In this document: piece by piece, positions 34,892-42,945 of the stretch
Layout: each line of letters opens with the position of its first letter
Position numbering within the stretch: the first letter of the stretch is position 1
Assembly (NCBI GenBank): GCA_965197635.1
Contig: CBDANN010000008.1
Span: 1,240,001 to 1,304,000 of the forward strand
Source: Bin87 sp965197635
GTDB lineage: Bacteria; Chloroflexota; Dehalococcoidia; Lucifugimonadales; UBA3495
Direction of reading: 5' to 3'
DNA: 64,000 bases
Notes under the pieces: generated by a model
Database searches by the model: none
Told to the model about the DNA's origin: nothing
The model's input: the letters and a program-made list of their open reading frames with translations, nothing else
Translations under genes and position numbers: made by a program

Positions 34892-35464
34892 GTGACCAGC
34901 TGCCGCCTGCTGCAAAAGTTCGTTGCGGAACGGGTTGTGCGGTTGGCGCTGGAGTTGGTGGCGGCGACCGCTCTGGTGTCCTGCGCTCACGGCGGCGGGG
35001 TGGTTTATCCATCGCCGGGAGCAAGCGACGGCAACGCCGCCGCAGCGCACGCCTCTCGTGCGGATGCCGGGGATACACCGCCCATCGAGCACATTCAGGT
35101 CGCGGCTGCGGGCGGAGCGGTTGTTGTGCCCAACCCCGCGGATTTGGCGATCGCCAGCTCGCCCCATGTGCATCATGCCGTGGACCTGGTTTCGGCCCGA
35201 TCGGTGGTGGTTACGGCCAGCGCGGGCGGTTGGCCGGTGGTCATACACAACGACGCCGAATTATTGGACCGGGACGGCTGCGCCGCCGTGACGTTAGCGC
35301 CGGAAGGCGACACCCGACTGACGCTGATCCTGCCCGAACCGGGTGTAGAGACTCACAGCCGATTTTACGTGGTGGGATGCGGCGCCGGCGAGGCCACGTT
35401 GCGGATAATGAGCGAAGGCGAACTGCTGAACACCTATGATTTCGAGGTGGCGGGACCGGGATAA
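34892..35464 (+). CDS. Putative lipoprotein of unknown function
   Basis: A 190-residue protein with a plausible lipoprotein signal: basic start, hydrophobic LALELVAATALVSC and a lipobox cysteine (about residue 31) followed by a glycine- and alanine-rich linker. The mature part is beta-rich (AVDLVSARSVVVTASAGGWP, CAAVTLAPEGDTRLTLILPE, RFYVVGCGAGEATLRIMSEG), suggesting an immunoglobulin-like or cadherin-like sandwich. The start is placed at GTG 34892, where GAGGGT precedes it; a longer reading crosses the terminator hairpin. The stop is 19 bases before the convergent glycosyltransferase gene's end. No family is recognised. Confidence 0.55.
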   Translation: MTSCRLLQKFVAERVVRLALELVAATALVSCAHGGGVVYPSPGASDGNAAAAHASRADAGDTPPIEHIQVAAAGGAVVVPNPADLAIASSPHVHHAVDLVSARSVVVTASAGGWPVVIHNDAELLDRDGCAAVTLAPEGDTRLTLILPEPGVETHSRFYVVGCGAGEATLRIMSEGELLNTYDFEVAGPG

Positions 35465-35483
35465 CGCGGGTCGAACACTGTCA

Positions 35484-37685
35484 TCACCGCATTCCCTCCA
35501 TTCCGCTGCGGTAAAAATACTCGACCTGGCTTTTGCCCGACGGGGTGGTAAAGACGTACAGTTCACCGTCGGGGTATCTGGTTTGCAATGCTGCCTGAAG
35601 GGCTCGTGCTTCCGGAGAAGCCGGATCGACGAAGATGACGCAATTGGGGGCTGGTTCCGGCAGCGGCTCTTCCGGCGGCCATTCCGGATAGAGGCGGTTA
35701 TGCGAGTAGGATTCGGGCCGGTAACTGGCCAAAGCCGAGTCCAATGTTGAACCCGGGTTGGCGCCAACAAACATGGTCCGGGCCACTGCGTTATCGCAAT
35801 GCTGATGGCGTAAGGCGCCTATTGTCAAAGCTTCAGTAGTGTAGTGGTAGGCCCGGTGAGTTGCGGACCAGGACTGATGGGTGTTGAGGGCCAGCACACC
35901 GACCAGAATGACGACTAAAACGGCGGCGGGCAGGTGGCGACGCCAGTTCGTCCATACCCAAATCGGCAACAGATCCAGAAGGACAGCGGCGGCTAATCCG
36001 GCCAGCAGGGCCAACGGCGCAACCAGCGGGAACAGGCGAGTGATCGCCGTAGCGGGGTAAGGCGAGATCAGTCCAGTTGCGGAAAACGCCACGACAATCC
36101 AAACGAGGGTAAGTATCGACGCCAGCCGATTGGCGCTTCCGACGGCCAAGCCCACGCCGACGGCAGCCAGAGCGCCGGTGACGGGGTCGAGCAAGGGGCC
36201 GCCGACGTAGGAGTGGCTGTTTCGGTTGAAATGGAATGCAGGCAAATTGTTGGTCAGGTTGTCCGCTAGCCGGCGGGCGACTGGGCCGGATACAGCTTCG
36301 GAGTAACCGCCGACCGATTGGGCCAGCATCCTGGTGATGATTTCCCCCTGGCTGATCAACAACGTGGGCCATGCGGTCAGGAGAAAGCCGAAGACCAGGG
36401 GCCACAATGCCAGGAGTTGACGCGGCTTGATAGTTGCAAGGGCCGTCGGCAGCATGACCAAACCAGTGATGCGGGCCGAATAGTGAAAGTAGAAACCTAA
36501 GCCAACAAATGCCCCGGCCAGGTATAAGAATAAAGGGTTTCTTGTACGCAAGCCGATTACGAAAAATGCCAGGGCCCACACGGTGAATGGCAAGGCGTCG
36601 GTGTGGTTGTAGCCAGCGTTGACCAATCCCAGCAAGTAATGACTAGATGCGAACAATCCCGCGGCCAGGATGCCGGAAGAGCGATAGCCCAGGACGTAAC
36701 CAAGGACATAGATCCCGGCGGTAGCCAGGGCCGTCGAAACTACACCGGTCATCTTCCATCCGAAGTGTCCGTCGCCGAACACCCGCATTATCGCGGCTGT
36801 GTAGATCGTATTGAGTTGCGGGTGGTTGCCGTACACGCCGTCCTGACTGAAAGGACGGGATATACCTTCGTCCAACATATGGGCGGCGTGCTCGTAAAAT
36901 ATGTACTCGTCCCCGATGGCGGAGTAGCGCCAGGCGGTGAGGTTGGGCATCGTCACGGCGCAGTAAATGAGCAAGATTGCCAGCAGGGGGAGTAAGTCCC
37001 TGGAGCGCCGGCGGGCCGCGGCCGCGAAGCGCGGCGGCCACCGGCGGAGCCAACCCGCCAGGAGGATACTGAAGCCGACCCGATTGGGATTGGTTATGTC
37101 ATGTCTCGACGGTATGAAGAAAGCCGCGAAAGCCGCGATGCTGGCGCACCATAGCAGAATGTCCCAGGCGTTACCGTGATCTCCCCACACTCGCAACAGC
37201 AATACGGGGAGCAACACGACGCCGGCAAGGGGACCGGCCAAGCGCAGTTCGTTGCGGCGGAGGGAATCCGCTATGCCGTGGAGTCCGTACCAATACTTTG
37301 TTTCGGGCGCCCCCAGGCCTTTCTCCGGGAAGCCGGCGGACAGACTCGAGACTTCACAAGCCGGGGACTTGACCAAAGCGCCGTAGCCCGCGATAAGGCC
37401 GATACCCAGCAGGGTTGAAACTACACCAGCGGCCGGGAGGTCCGTTGACGTGGTTAGGCCGAAGGACAACTGGCCAACCGCTATAGCCAGCAGTCCGGCG
37501 AACAATAGCAATAGCCAGGGACGGCGCGTGGAGACCGGAGCATCCTGGCTTTTATGGTCCGATTCGCCGAGTGACGGCGGGGCATGGGCCGTTGCGATAT
37601 CGTAGCCGCACTCGGGGCAGACGCCTTCCGCAGACCATCTGGCCTGCCCGCACCTTCCACATACCAAATCGTGTACAGCTGGCAT
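35484..37685 (-). CDS. Polytopic glycosyltransferase family 39-like protein with N-terminal zinc ribbon
   Basis: A 733-residue protein. Residues 1-25 form a zinc ribbon (LVCGRCGQARWSAEGVCPEC). The rest is a polytopic membrane domain with about 12 helices resembling ArnT/PMT-type lipid-linked sugar transferases; the first extracytoplasmic loop has YSAIGDEYIFYEHAAHMLDE, whose acidic pair (GDE) matches the catalytic acidic motif of GT-C enzymes. A C-terminal soluble domain (from about residue 620) ends FYRSGMEGMR. The ATG at 37685 is preferred to an upstream TTG. It would glycosylate a lipid or protein at the outer face of the membrane. No partner flippase or synthesis genes are adjacent. Confidence 0.7.
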   Translation of the reverse strand: MPAVHDLVCGRCGQARWSAEGVCPECGYDIATAHAPPSLGESDHKSQDAPVSTRRPWLLLLFAGLLAIAVGQLSFGLTTSTDLPAAGVVSTLLGIGLIAGYGALVKSPACEVSSLSAGFPEKGLGAPETKYWYGLHGIADSLRRNELRLAGPLAGVVLLPVLLLRVWGDHGNAWDILLWCASIAAFAAFFIPSRHDITNPNRVGFSILLAGWLRRWPPRFAAAARRRSRDLLPLLAILLIYCAVTMPNLTAWRYSAIGDEYIFYEHAAHMLDEGISRPFSQDGVYGNHPQLNTIYTAAIMRVFGDGHFGWKMTGVVSTALATAGIYVLGYVLGYRSSGILAAGLFASSHYLLGLVNAGYNHTDALPFTVWALAFFVIGLRTRNPLFLYLAGAFVGLGFYFHYSARITGLVMLPTALATIKPRQLLALWPLVFGFLLTAWPTLLISQGEIITRMLAQSVGGYSEAVSGPVARRLADNLTNNLPAFHFNRNSHSYVGGPLLDPVTGALAAVGVGLAVGSANRLASILTLVWIVVAFSATGLISPYPATAITRLFPLVAPLALLAGLAAAVLLDLLPIWVWTNWRRHLPAAVLVVILVGVLALNTHQSWSATHRAYHYTTEALTIGALRHQHCDNAVARTMFVGANPGSTLDSALASYRPESYSHNRLYPEWPPEEPLPEPAPNCVIFVDPASPEARALQAALQTRYPDGELYVFTTPSGKSQVEYFYRSGMEGMR

Positions 37686-37780
37686 GACCGTGAGCAACCG
37701 CCAATACTATGCCCCGGCCCGCGACACCCTTTCTGATGGGGCAACGCGGGCCGGGGCAGTTCCGACCGTGTAAAGATCTG

Positions 37781-38974
37781 CTAGCCGTCGGCTTTGGGCA
37801 GCCAGTCCTCGTTCCAGGGAAATTCGTTGGGGGCTTCGCCGAAGGCGGGGAGACCCTGGTCAACGCGGTCCCGGTAGGGGCTGGTGACCGGCTCGCGGTA
37901 GGGGTAGAGGCCGCCTTCGTACATCTGCTCGCCCTTCTTGAAGTGGGTGGCCTGTTCCAGTGTTTCGACGAAGGGCATGTTGATATCGTAGAGGTTGCCG
38001 GCGCTGGCGCGGGGGCGCGGGCCGGCCTTGGAAACGTGTCCGTACAGCTCGCGGCCGATGATACGCTCGGCGGCCCAAACGCAATCGACAAGCTTGTCGA
38101 TGTCAACGCCGGTGGGGATACCCATATCCTCCATCATGTGGAGCAGGTCTTCCGTGGGAGCCATACCAGTGGCGCGGCCGTTGCCGCAGTAGGGACAACC
38201 ACCGAAGCCGCCGATAGTGCCGTCGAGCTCAACGGTATCCTCGGGTCCGAGAATCCGCATGGCGGCGTAGGCGGATGCGATGGCCATGTTTCGCCCGTTG
38301 TGCAGGTGCAGGCGGAAGTGGTTGATTTCCGGCCAGCGCTCCTTAACGCGGACGATGCTCTCCTCCACCTTCGCCGGCGTGCAGTGGCTCATCGGGTCGC
38401 CCATGGAGCAACTGGCGACCTTGATGCCGGCTTCGTCCCACAACCCATGCTGGTATTCGAGCAACGTCATCAGGCTTTCAACGGGAAACTCACCAAGGAA
38501 ATTGGAACCCCAGGAGGCGTTACAACCGATACCTGCCGCGGTGATGCCAACCTCCTGCGCCTGGGCGATGATGGCGGGCCAGCGTTCCATTTCGTCCATC
38601 TGGCTGCGGTTGGTGTTGCGACGAGCGAACACGTCGCAGAGGTGGCACGACAGCCGAGGGTAGGCGTCGCGCTCGATGGTGAGCGGCGGCGAGTAGGCGC
38701 GGGCGCGTTCCACGCCACGAGCGTTCAGGGCGAGAGCAGAATAGGTGACGCCGGCTTTGGGCGTGAACTTCTGCACGATCTCGTCGATGCGCTCCATCTG
38801 GGGCGTCCATCGGGGGCTGACGAAAGAACCGACCACGATGCTGTTGAGGCCGGTTTCGGACAGCATATCAAGGAGCTCGACCTTGTCGTCGACGGATATG
38901 TTGGCGTCCTCGATTTGCATGCCCTCCCGCATCCCTTCTTCCTTGTAATGGACGGTGGGCCATTCCTGTGGCAT
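37781..38974 (-). CDS. HMG-CoA lyase-like DRE-TIM metallolyase
   Basis: A 397-residue HMGL-like/pyruvate carboxyltransferase family enzyme. The N-terminal catalytic segment is MREGMQIEDANISVDDKVEL (residues 15-34). The metal histidines are in HFRLHLHNGRNMAIASAYAA (about 220-239). The glycine-cysteine loop IGGFGGCPYCGNGRATG matches the HMG-CoA lyase GGxGGCPY motif. The family condenses or cleaves acyl-CoA and 2-oxo acids. A glutamate replaces the usual aspartate in the R-D-G-x-Q metal motif, which may simply define a subfamily. Whether it is an HMG-CoA lyase, a citramalate synthase or something else cannot be decided. It has its own 5' gap and no operon partner. Confidence 0.78.
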   Translation of the reverse strand: MPQEWPTVHYKEEGMREGMQIEDANISVDDKVELLDMLSETGLNSIVVGSFVSPRWTPQMERIDEIVQKFTPKAGVTYSALALNARGVERARAYSPPLTIERDAYPRLSCHLCDVFARRNTNRSQMDEMERWPAIIAQAQEVGITAAGIGCNASWGSNFLGEFPVESLMTLLEYQHGLWDEAGIKVASCSMGDPMSHCTPAKVEESIVRVKERWPEINHFRLHLHNGRNMAIASAYAAMRILGPEDTVELDGTIGGFGGCPYCGNGRATGMAPTEDLLHMMEDMGIPTGVDIDKLVDCVWAAERIIGRELYGHVSKAGPRPRASAGNLYDINMPFVETLEQATHFKKGEQMYEGGLYPYREPVTSPYRDRVDQGLPAFGEAPNEFPWNEDWLPKADG

Positions 38975-39140
38975 GGGGAACTCCTTGCGCCGGTTGGTGC
39001 TTAGGTCGAGCTTTATTTCAGGGCATTTAAGATGCCGGGATTCTATGGGTGGGCCGCCGGGGTTGTCAAGGAAGGGTACGCTCTGACGGTGGATGCAACT
39101 GGGTTATAATCGGCGTAAGGGTTTGTCCAGGAGGCCGCAG

Positions 39141-39389
39141 ATGGATAGCCAGAAGAAGCGCCAAGCCAACGGTAGCAACGGCGTTGTCGGCTTTATGCTC
39201 GTTTTCTTTCCCTTGTGCTGGCTGGTGGTGATCGGTGACCAATTGGGTTGGGGAATGCTTAACCCGCCACGTTATATGCTGCTGCAAGCCGCGATTGTCG
39301 TCGGCTACACCGGTACTGTTATGTCTGCCGGCGTTATCGCCGTGGCGATTTTGGCAGCCTTCAGGACGAGGAACCAACGTGAGTTTTAG
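39141..39389 (+). CDS. Small membrane protein, two helices
   Basis: An 82-residue protein with a hydrophilic start (MDSQKKRQANGSNG) and two membrane helices: about residues 15-33 (VVGFMLVFFPLCWLVVIG) and about 45-72 (YMLLQAAIVVGYTGTVMSAG then VIAVAILAAF). ATG 39141 follows AGGAGG at perfect distance, so translation is convincing. Its end overlaps the next small gene by 11 bases. No family is recognised. Confidence 0.6.
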   Translation: MDSQKKRQANGSNGVVGFMLVFFPLCWLVVIGDQLGWGMLNPPRYMLLQAAIVVGYTGTVMSAGVIAVAILAAFRTRNQREF

Positions 39390-39609
39390 ACGGGCAGTGA
39401 GGCGGGTCGCGGCACTATTGCAGCAAGGAGGTAAGGATTTAGGCACGGTGTCTTTGGGCGCGTCGGCAATCTTACTGTCGCGAGCATTTCCGTCGTTCAT
39501 ATGCAGCGAGTGCGATGACATAGACGTGATAATGTTGATTGCCAGCGGCAGTTTTTTCGTTACTGGCATGGCCTTGCGGTTTCTGGTGCAAGATGGGGAC
39601 GGAGACTGA
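39379..39609 (+). CDS. Small membrane-associated protein overlapping the previous gene
   Basis: A 76-residue protein from GTG 39379, inside the end of the preceding gene: a basic N-terminus (SFRRAVRRVAALLQQGGKD), a likely helix around LGTVSLGASAILLSRAFPSF and a stronger membrane helix IDVIMLIASGSFFVTGMALR. The 11-base overlap argues for translational coupling. Together with the preceding gene it mirrors the overlapping pair at 2980-3641. Function unknown. Confidence 0.45.
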   Translation: MSFRRAVRRVAALLQQGGKDLGTVSLGASAILLSRAFPSFICSECDDIDVIMLIASGSFFVTGMALRFLVQDGDGD

Positions 39610-39629
39610 TTGCGGCCGGCTGTGGCAGC

Positions 39630-40538
39630 CTACGGAGAGCTGACTTGGGCCGGCCCTAGCGCGGCCGCATAAGCAGCCATCTTGTACACCAGCTTGGCCG
39701 CCGTATAAGCGTGCGCCGGCAACCCCTCGTTGGGCGCCAGTTCGCACACGTCAAACCCCACGACGCGTCGTTCCTCCGCCACGCGCCGCAGCAGTTCCAG
39801 CAGCTCCAACCAGCGCATGCCTCCCGGCTCAGGCGTACCTACTGCCGCCATTTCTGACGGGTCCAGAACATCCAGGTCAACGCTCACGTACACGTCAGTG
39901 CCCAGTCCGCTGATTAGGCCGGCGATGTATTCCCGGTTACGGGGCGGCCAGTAGTAGGTTGGGATGTCCTCGCTGTTTATGTAATCTCGCTCTTCCAGCG
40001 CCAGCGTGCGGACGCCGACCAGCGTGATTGGACAGCGCTCAGCAATCCGGCGGGCTGCGGAACTGTGGCCCCAGCAAGTTCCCTGGTACTCGTTGCGTAA
40101 ATCGGCGTGGGCGTCGATGTAAAGCACCGACAGGTCAGAGTGACGCTCCAAATGGGCCAAAGCGGAACCGATCGCGGCGGAGTGGTCCCCGCCGAGGACG
40201 CCGGTCAGCTTGCCGAATGCGGCGTAATGAGAGACTGCTGACCGCACACGAGAAGCCATCTGCTCGGGGTCTCCCACGTTTGGTTCCAGCGGCGGGCCGG
40301 TGTGGATGCCCAATTCTGCGACGTCTATACCGAGTTCAAGGTCGTAATCTTCCAGTGCGTTGGACGCTGCGATGATGGCGGCGGGTCCGTAGCGGGCGCC
40401 GCTCCGGAAGGAGGTGGTGCTGTCAATCGGCACCGGTATCAGGACGACGGACGCTTGATCCAGGGCCGCCTGTTCCGGCGGCAACGCCAAAAAATTGGTC
40501 GGCGTCCAGGGGACGGGAGGGAACCAGTTTTCAGACAA
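39630..40538 (-). CDS. speB: Agmatinase / ureohydrolase family
   Basis: A ureohydrolase with all manganese-binding motifs: GVLGGDHSAAIGSAL (GGDHS), VLYIDAHADLRNEY (DAHAD) and VYVSVDLDVLDPSEM (S-x-D-x-D-x-x-DP). It hydrolyses agmatine to putrescine and urea, feeding spermidine synthesis with the SpeD gene directly upstream. The start is taken as TTG 40538, which overlaps the SpeD stop in TTGTCTGA, giving about 302 residues, the usual family length. The open frame continues 30 codons further upstream as a proline-rich stretch that lies over speD and looks spurious. Guanidinobutyrase or formiminoglutamase activity cannot be excluded, but the speD context favours agmatinase. Confidence 0.85.
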   Translation of the reverse strand: MSENWFPPVPWTPTNFLALPPEQAALDQASVVLIPVPIDSTTSFRSGARYGPAAIIAASNALEDYDLELGIDVAELGIHTGPPLEPNVGDPEQMASRVRSAVSHYAAFGKLTGVLGGDHSAAIGSALAHLERHSDLSVLYIDAHADLRNEYQGTCWGHSSAARRIAERCPITLVGVRTLALEERDYINSEDIPTYYWPPRNREYIAGLISGLGTDVYVSVDLDVLDPSEMAAVGTPEPGGMRWLELLELLRRVAEERRVVGFDVCELAPNEGLPAHAYTAAKLVYKMAAYAAALGPAQVSSP

Positions 40539-40962
40539 CGGGCGAACCGGAGACGGCGGTTCGCAGGGCTCGGCGCTGGAGCCGCGTTTCGCGGACGCCC
40601 TGTTCGGCATCGAGCCATTCCAGACCACGATCCAGCACCCACGTTTTCACCTGCCGCAGGTCGAACAAAGCACGGGCGTCGGTCAGCGCTTTTTCGTGGT
40701 CAAATGACTTGCAGGAAAACACGTCGATGTTCACGTAATCCCGGTGGGGGAAGGTGTGGACGCTGATGTGGCTCTCGGCGATGATGACGAAACCGGATAT
40801 GCCGCTGTCGTTGGGATTGGGGCCGTGATATTCTAGGACTTCCGGTTCGGTGATCTTGGTCATGCCCAGTTTGGCCGGGTATTCGTCCAGAAACGACCGC
40901 AGCCGGGCGGTGTCCCACATCATGCCGGCGTCGCCGCCGAAGCCGTCGATAATCAGATGCAT
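40531..40962 (-). CDS. speD: S-adenosylmethionine decarboxylase proenzyme
   Basis: A 143-residue bacterial class 1B SpeD. The proenzyme self-cleaves before the serine in IAESHISVHTFPHRDYVNID (about residues 62-81), turning that serine into the pyruvoyl cofactor; the following HTFP and the C-terminal cysteine in VFSCKSF complete the site. It decarboxylates SAM to the aminopropyl donor for spermidine. It starts at ATG 40962 and is translationally coupled to agmatinase. No spermidine synthase gene is in the window. Confidence 0.92.
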   Translation of the reverse strand: MHLIIDGFGGDAGMMWDTARLRSFLDEYPAKLGMTKITEPEVLEYHGPNPNDSGISGFVIIAESHISVHTFPHRDYVNIDVFSCKSFDHEKALTDARALFDLRQVKTWVLDRGLEWLDAEQGVRETRLQRRALRTAVSGSPVV

Positions 40963-41195
40963 CCTGCTAGTTGGCCCCCGCCGATAAAATAAGCCCCGTG
41001 AGGACGGGGCTGCGCCGTCTTGTGAAATTGCGGAGCATAGAATATCATAGCCGACACGCTATTTTCAAAGGGTGGCGGCCCGCGTCGCCCGACACCGGCG
41101 CCGAGGTCGCAAATCCGTTGACCCGGCGTCGGCGTATGCCAATCAACCAAATCGCGTAACAGTTGCCAAAGCAGGGCGCCAAGGGTAAAAACATC

Positions 41196-42224
41196 ATGGC
41201 GATCGAAGCAGAAAATCGCCCGGTCCAAGGGACTGAAACCGCGGACGAATTTTCCTCTGCGGATCCAGAAACGATGATCGAAGTGCGTGACTTAACGCAT
41301 TACTATGGGCCAACCCCCGCCGTGGAGAATGTGAACTTCGATGTGCGTCGCGGGGAGATATTGGGTTTTCTGGGACCCAACGGGGCCGGCAAGACCACCA
41401 CGATGCGGATCCTGACCGGGTTTATGCCTCCCACCAGGGGCTCAGTGTCGTTGGGTGGATTCGACGTGGTGGAGAAATCGCTGGAAGTACGGAGGCGCGT
41501 GGGTTATCTGCCCGAATCGGTGCCGCTACACACGGAAATGACGGTTACCAGCTATTTGAAATACATGGGAACTTTGCGGGGCATGAACGGGCGCCGGATC
41601 AGGGCACGGACCGAGGATGTGATCGGATTGTGCCACCTGGAAGATTACAGCAAAACGCTCATCGGCAAGCTGTCCAAGGGTTTCCGCCAGCGGGTGGGCA
41701 TTGCCCAAGCGATCCTCCATGAGCCGGAAGTGCTGGTGCTGGACGAACCCACCATCGGCATCGATCCCATCCAGGTGGTGGAGACCCGCAGCCTGATACA
41801 GGATCTCGGGCGCGAGCAAACGGTGGTACTCAGCAGCCACATCCTTCCCGAAGTCAGCATGATTTGCGAACGGGTGTTGATCATCCACGAGGGACACATC
41901 GTCGCAGCCGACACGCCGAACAACCTGGCTCAGCACCTGCGTGGCGTCGAGCAGTTGGAGGTTGAGGTCGGCGGCCCTCCCGCCGAAGTGTTGCCCGTGT
42001 TGCGGGGGATTGACGGCGCGACAGAAGTGACGCACCACCCGCGCCCCGGGGTCAATGCCTACCGCGTAAAGTTTCGCGAAGGCCTGGACTTGCGGGATGA
42101 AATATCGCGGACGGTGGTCGGTAACGGTTGGAGCTTGCTCAGTATGCAAATGAGCAGCATGAGCCTGGAGGAGATTTTCCTTCGGGTTACCACGGCCGAG
42201 GACGAAACGGACTGGTCGGAATAG
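41196..42224 (+). CDS. ABC transporter ATPase, GldA-like
   Basis: A 342-residue ABC ATPase. Walker A GPNGAGKTTTM (near residue 65), signature LSKGFRQRVGIAQAI (near 160), Walker B VLVLDEPTIGID (near 180) and switch histidine VLSSHILPEV. A C-terminal accessory domain of about 90 residues follows, as in the GldA/NatA group of drug/peptide exporters. The start at ATG 41196 is chosen over an upstream start without a ribosome site. It heads a four-gene operon with a permease (6 bases downstream), a GldG-like auxiliary protein and a DUF4340 protein, and energises an export system of unknown substrate. Confidence 0.87.
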   Translation: MAIEAENRPVQGTETADEFSSADPETMIEVRDLTHYYGPTPAVENVNFDVRRGEILGFLGPNGAGKTTTMRILTGFMPPTRGSVSLGGFDVVEKSLEVRRRVGYLPESVPLHTEMTVTSYLKYMGTLRGMNGRRIRARTEDVIGLCHLEDYSKTLIGKLSKGFRQRVGIAQAILHEPEVLVLDEPTIGIDPIQVVETRSLIQDLGREQTVVLSSHILPEVSMICERVLIIHEGHIVAADTPNNLAQHLRGVEQLEVEVGGPPAEVLPVLRGIDGATEVTHHPRPGVNAYRVKFREGLDLRDEISRTVVGNGWSLLSMQMSSMSLEEIFLRVTTAEDETDWSE

Positions 42225-42230
42225 ACAACC

Positions 42231-42944
42231 ATGCGAACCATCCGCGCGGTGGCGTTCAAAGAAATCCAGATCTACTTCAGCAGCCCGGTGGCGTACATCG
42301 TGGCGCTGATTTTCATGGCCCTGAGCGGGTTCTTTTTCGTGCGTGACTTGGGCAACCCCTTTCCGGAGGCGTCGCTGAGCAACTTCTTCCAGGGAGCCAC
42401 CTTCCTGCTGATCCCCTTGGCGCCCGCCTTGACGATGCGCCTTTTGGCGGAAGAGCAAAAGCTGGGAACGATTGAGTTGCTGTTGACTTCGCCGGTGCGG
42501 GACTGGGAAGTCATACTGGGCAAGTACCTTGCCAGCTTCGTGTTTTTGATATTTCTGTTAGCGTTGACCTCCTACTATGTGATCCTGCTCCTGGTGTTTG
42601 CGACACCGGATCCGGGTCCAATCTACTCCGGATACCTGGGATTGGTGCTCTACGGTATGTCGGCCCTGGCGGTGGGGATTCTGACCTCGACGCTGACCAG
42701 CAACCAGATCATTGCCGCCGTAGTGGGTACGGGCATATTGGTGGTGCTGTACGCTACCTCCTTCATTGGAGACGTGGTGACTGGCGTTTGGGCAACCATT
42801 TTCAACCAGCTTGGTTTCACCAGCCACTTCAACGACTTTGATCGCGGTATCGTGGATTCCACGCACATCGTGTACTTCATCACAGTTATCGCGCTTTTCC
42901 TGTTCCTGTCGATTAGGGCGCTGGAGTCGCGTCGCTGGAGGTAG
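42231..42944 (+). CDS. ABC-2-type permease, GldF-like
   Basis: A 237-residue inner-membrane permease with six helices, the ABC-2 fold used by GldF and related exporters. Characteristic blocks: VAFKEIQIYFSSPVAYIVAL (residues 6-25), PALTMRLLAEEQKLGTIELL then LTSPV (about 65-89) and ALAVGILTSTLTSNQIIAAV (about 145-164). It starts six bases after the ATPase stop and ends one base before the auxiliary gene's start, so the three are one translational unit. The substrate is unknown; in Bacteroidetes the homologues are tied to gliding, but elsewhere they are not. Confidence 0.85.
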   Translation: MRTIRAVAFKEIQIYFSSPVAYIVALIFMALSGFFFVRDLGNPFPEASLSNFFQGATFLLIPLAPALTMRLLAEEQKLGTIELLLTSPVRDWEVILGKYLASFVFLIFLLALTSYYVILLLVFATPDPGPIYSGYLGLVLYGMSALAVGILTSTLTSNQIIAAVVGTGILVVLYATSFIGDVVTGVWATIFNQLGFTSHFNDFDRGIVDSTHIVYFITVIALFLFLSIRALESRRWR

Positions 42945-42945
42945 G

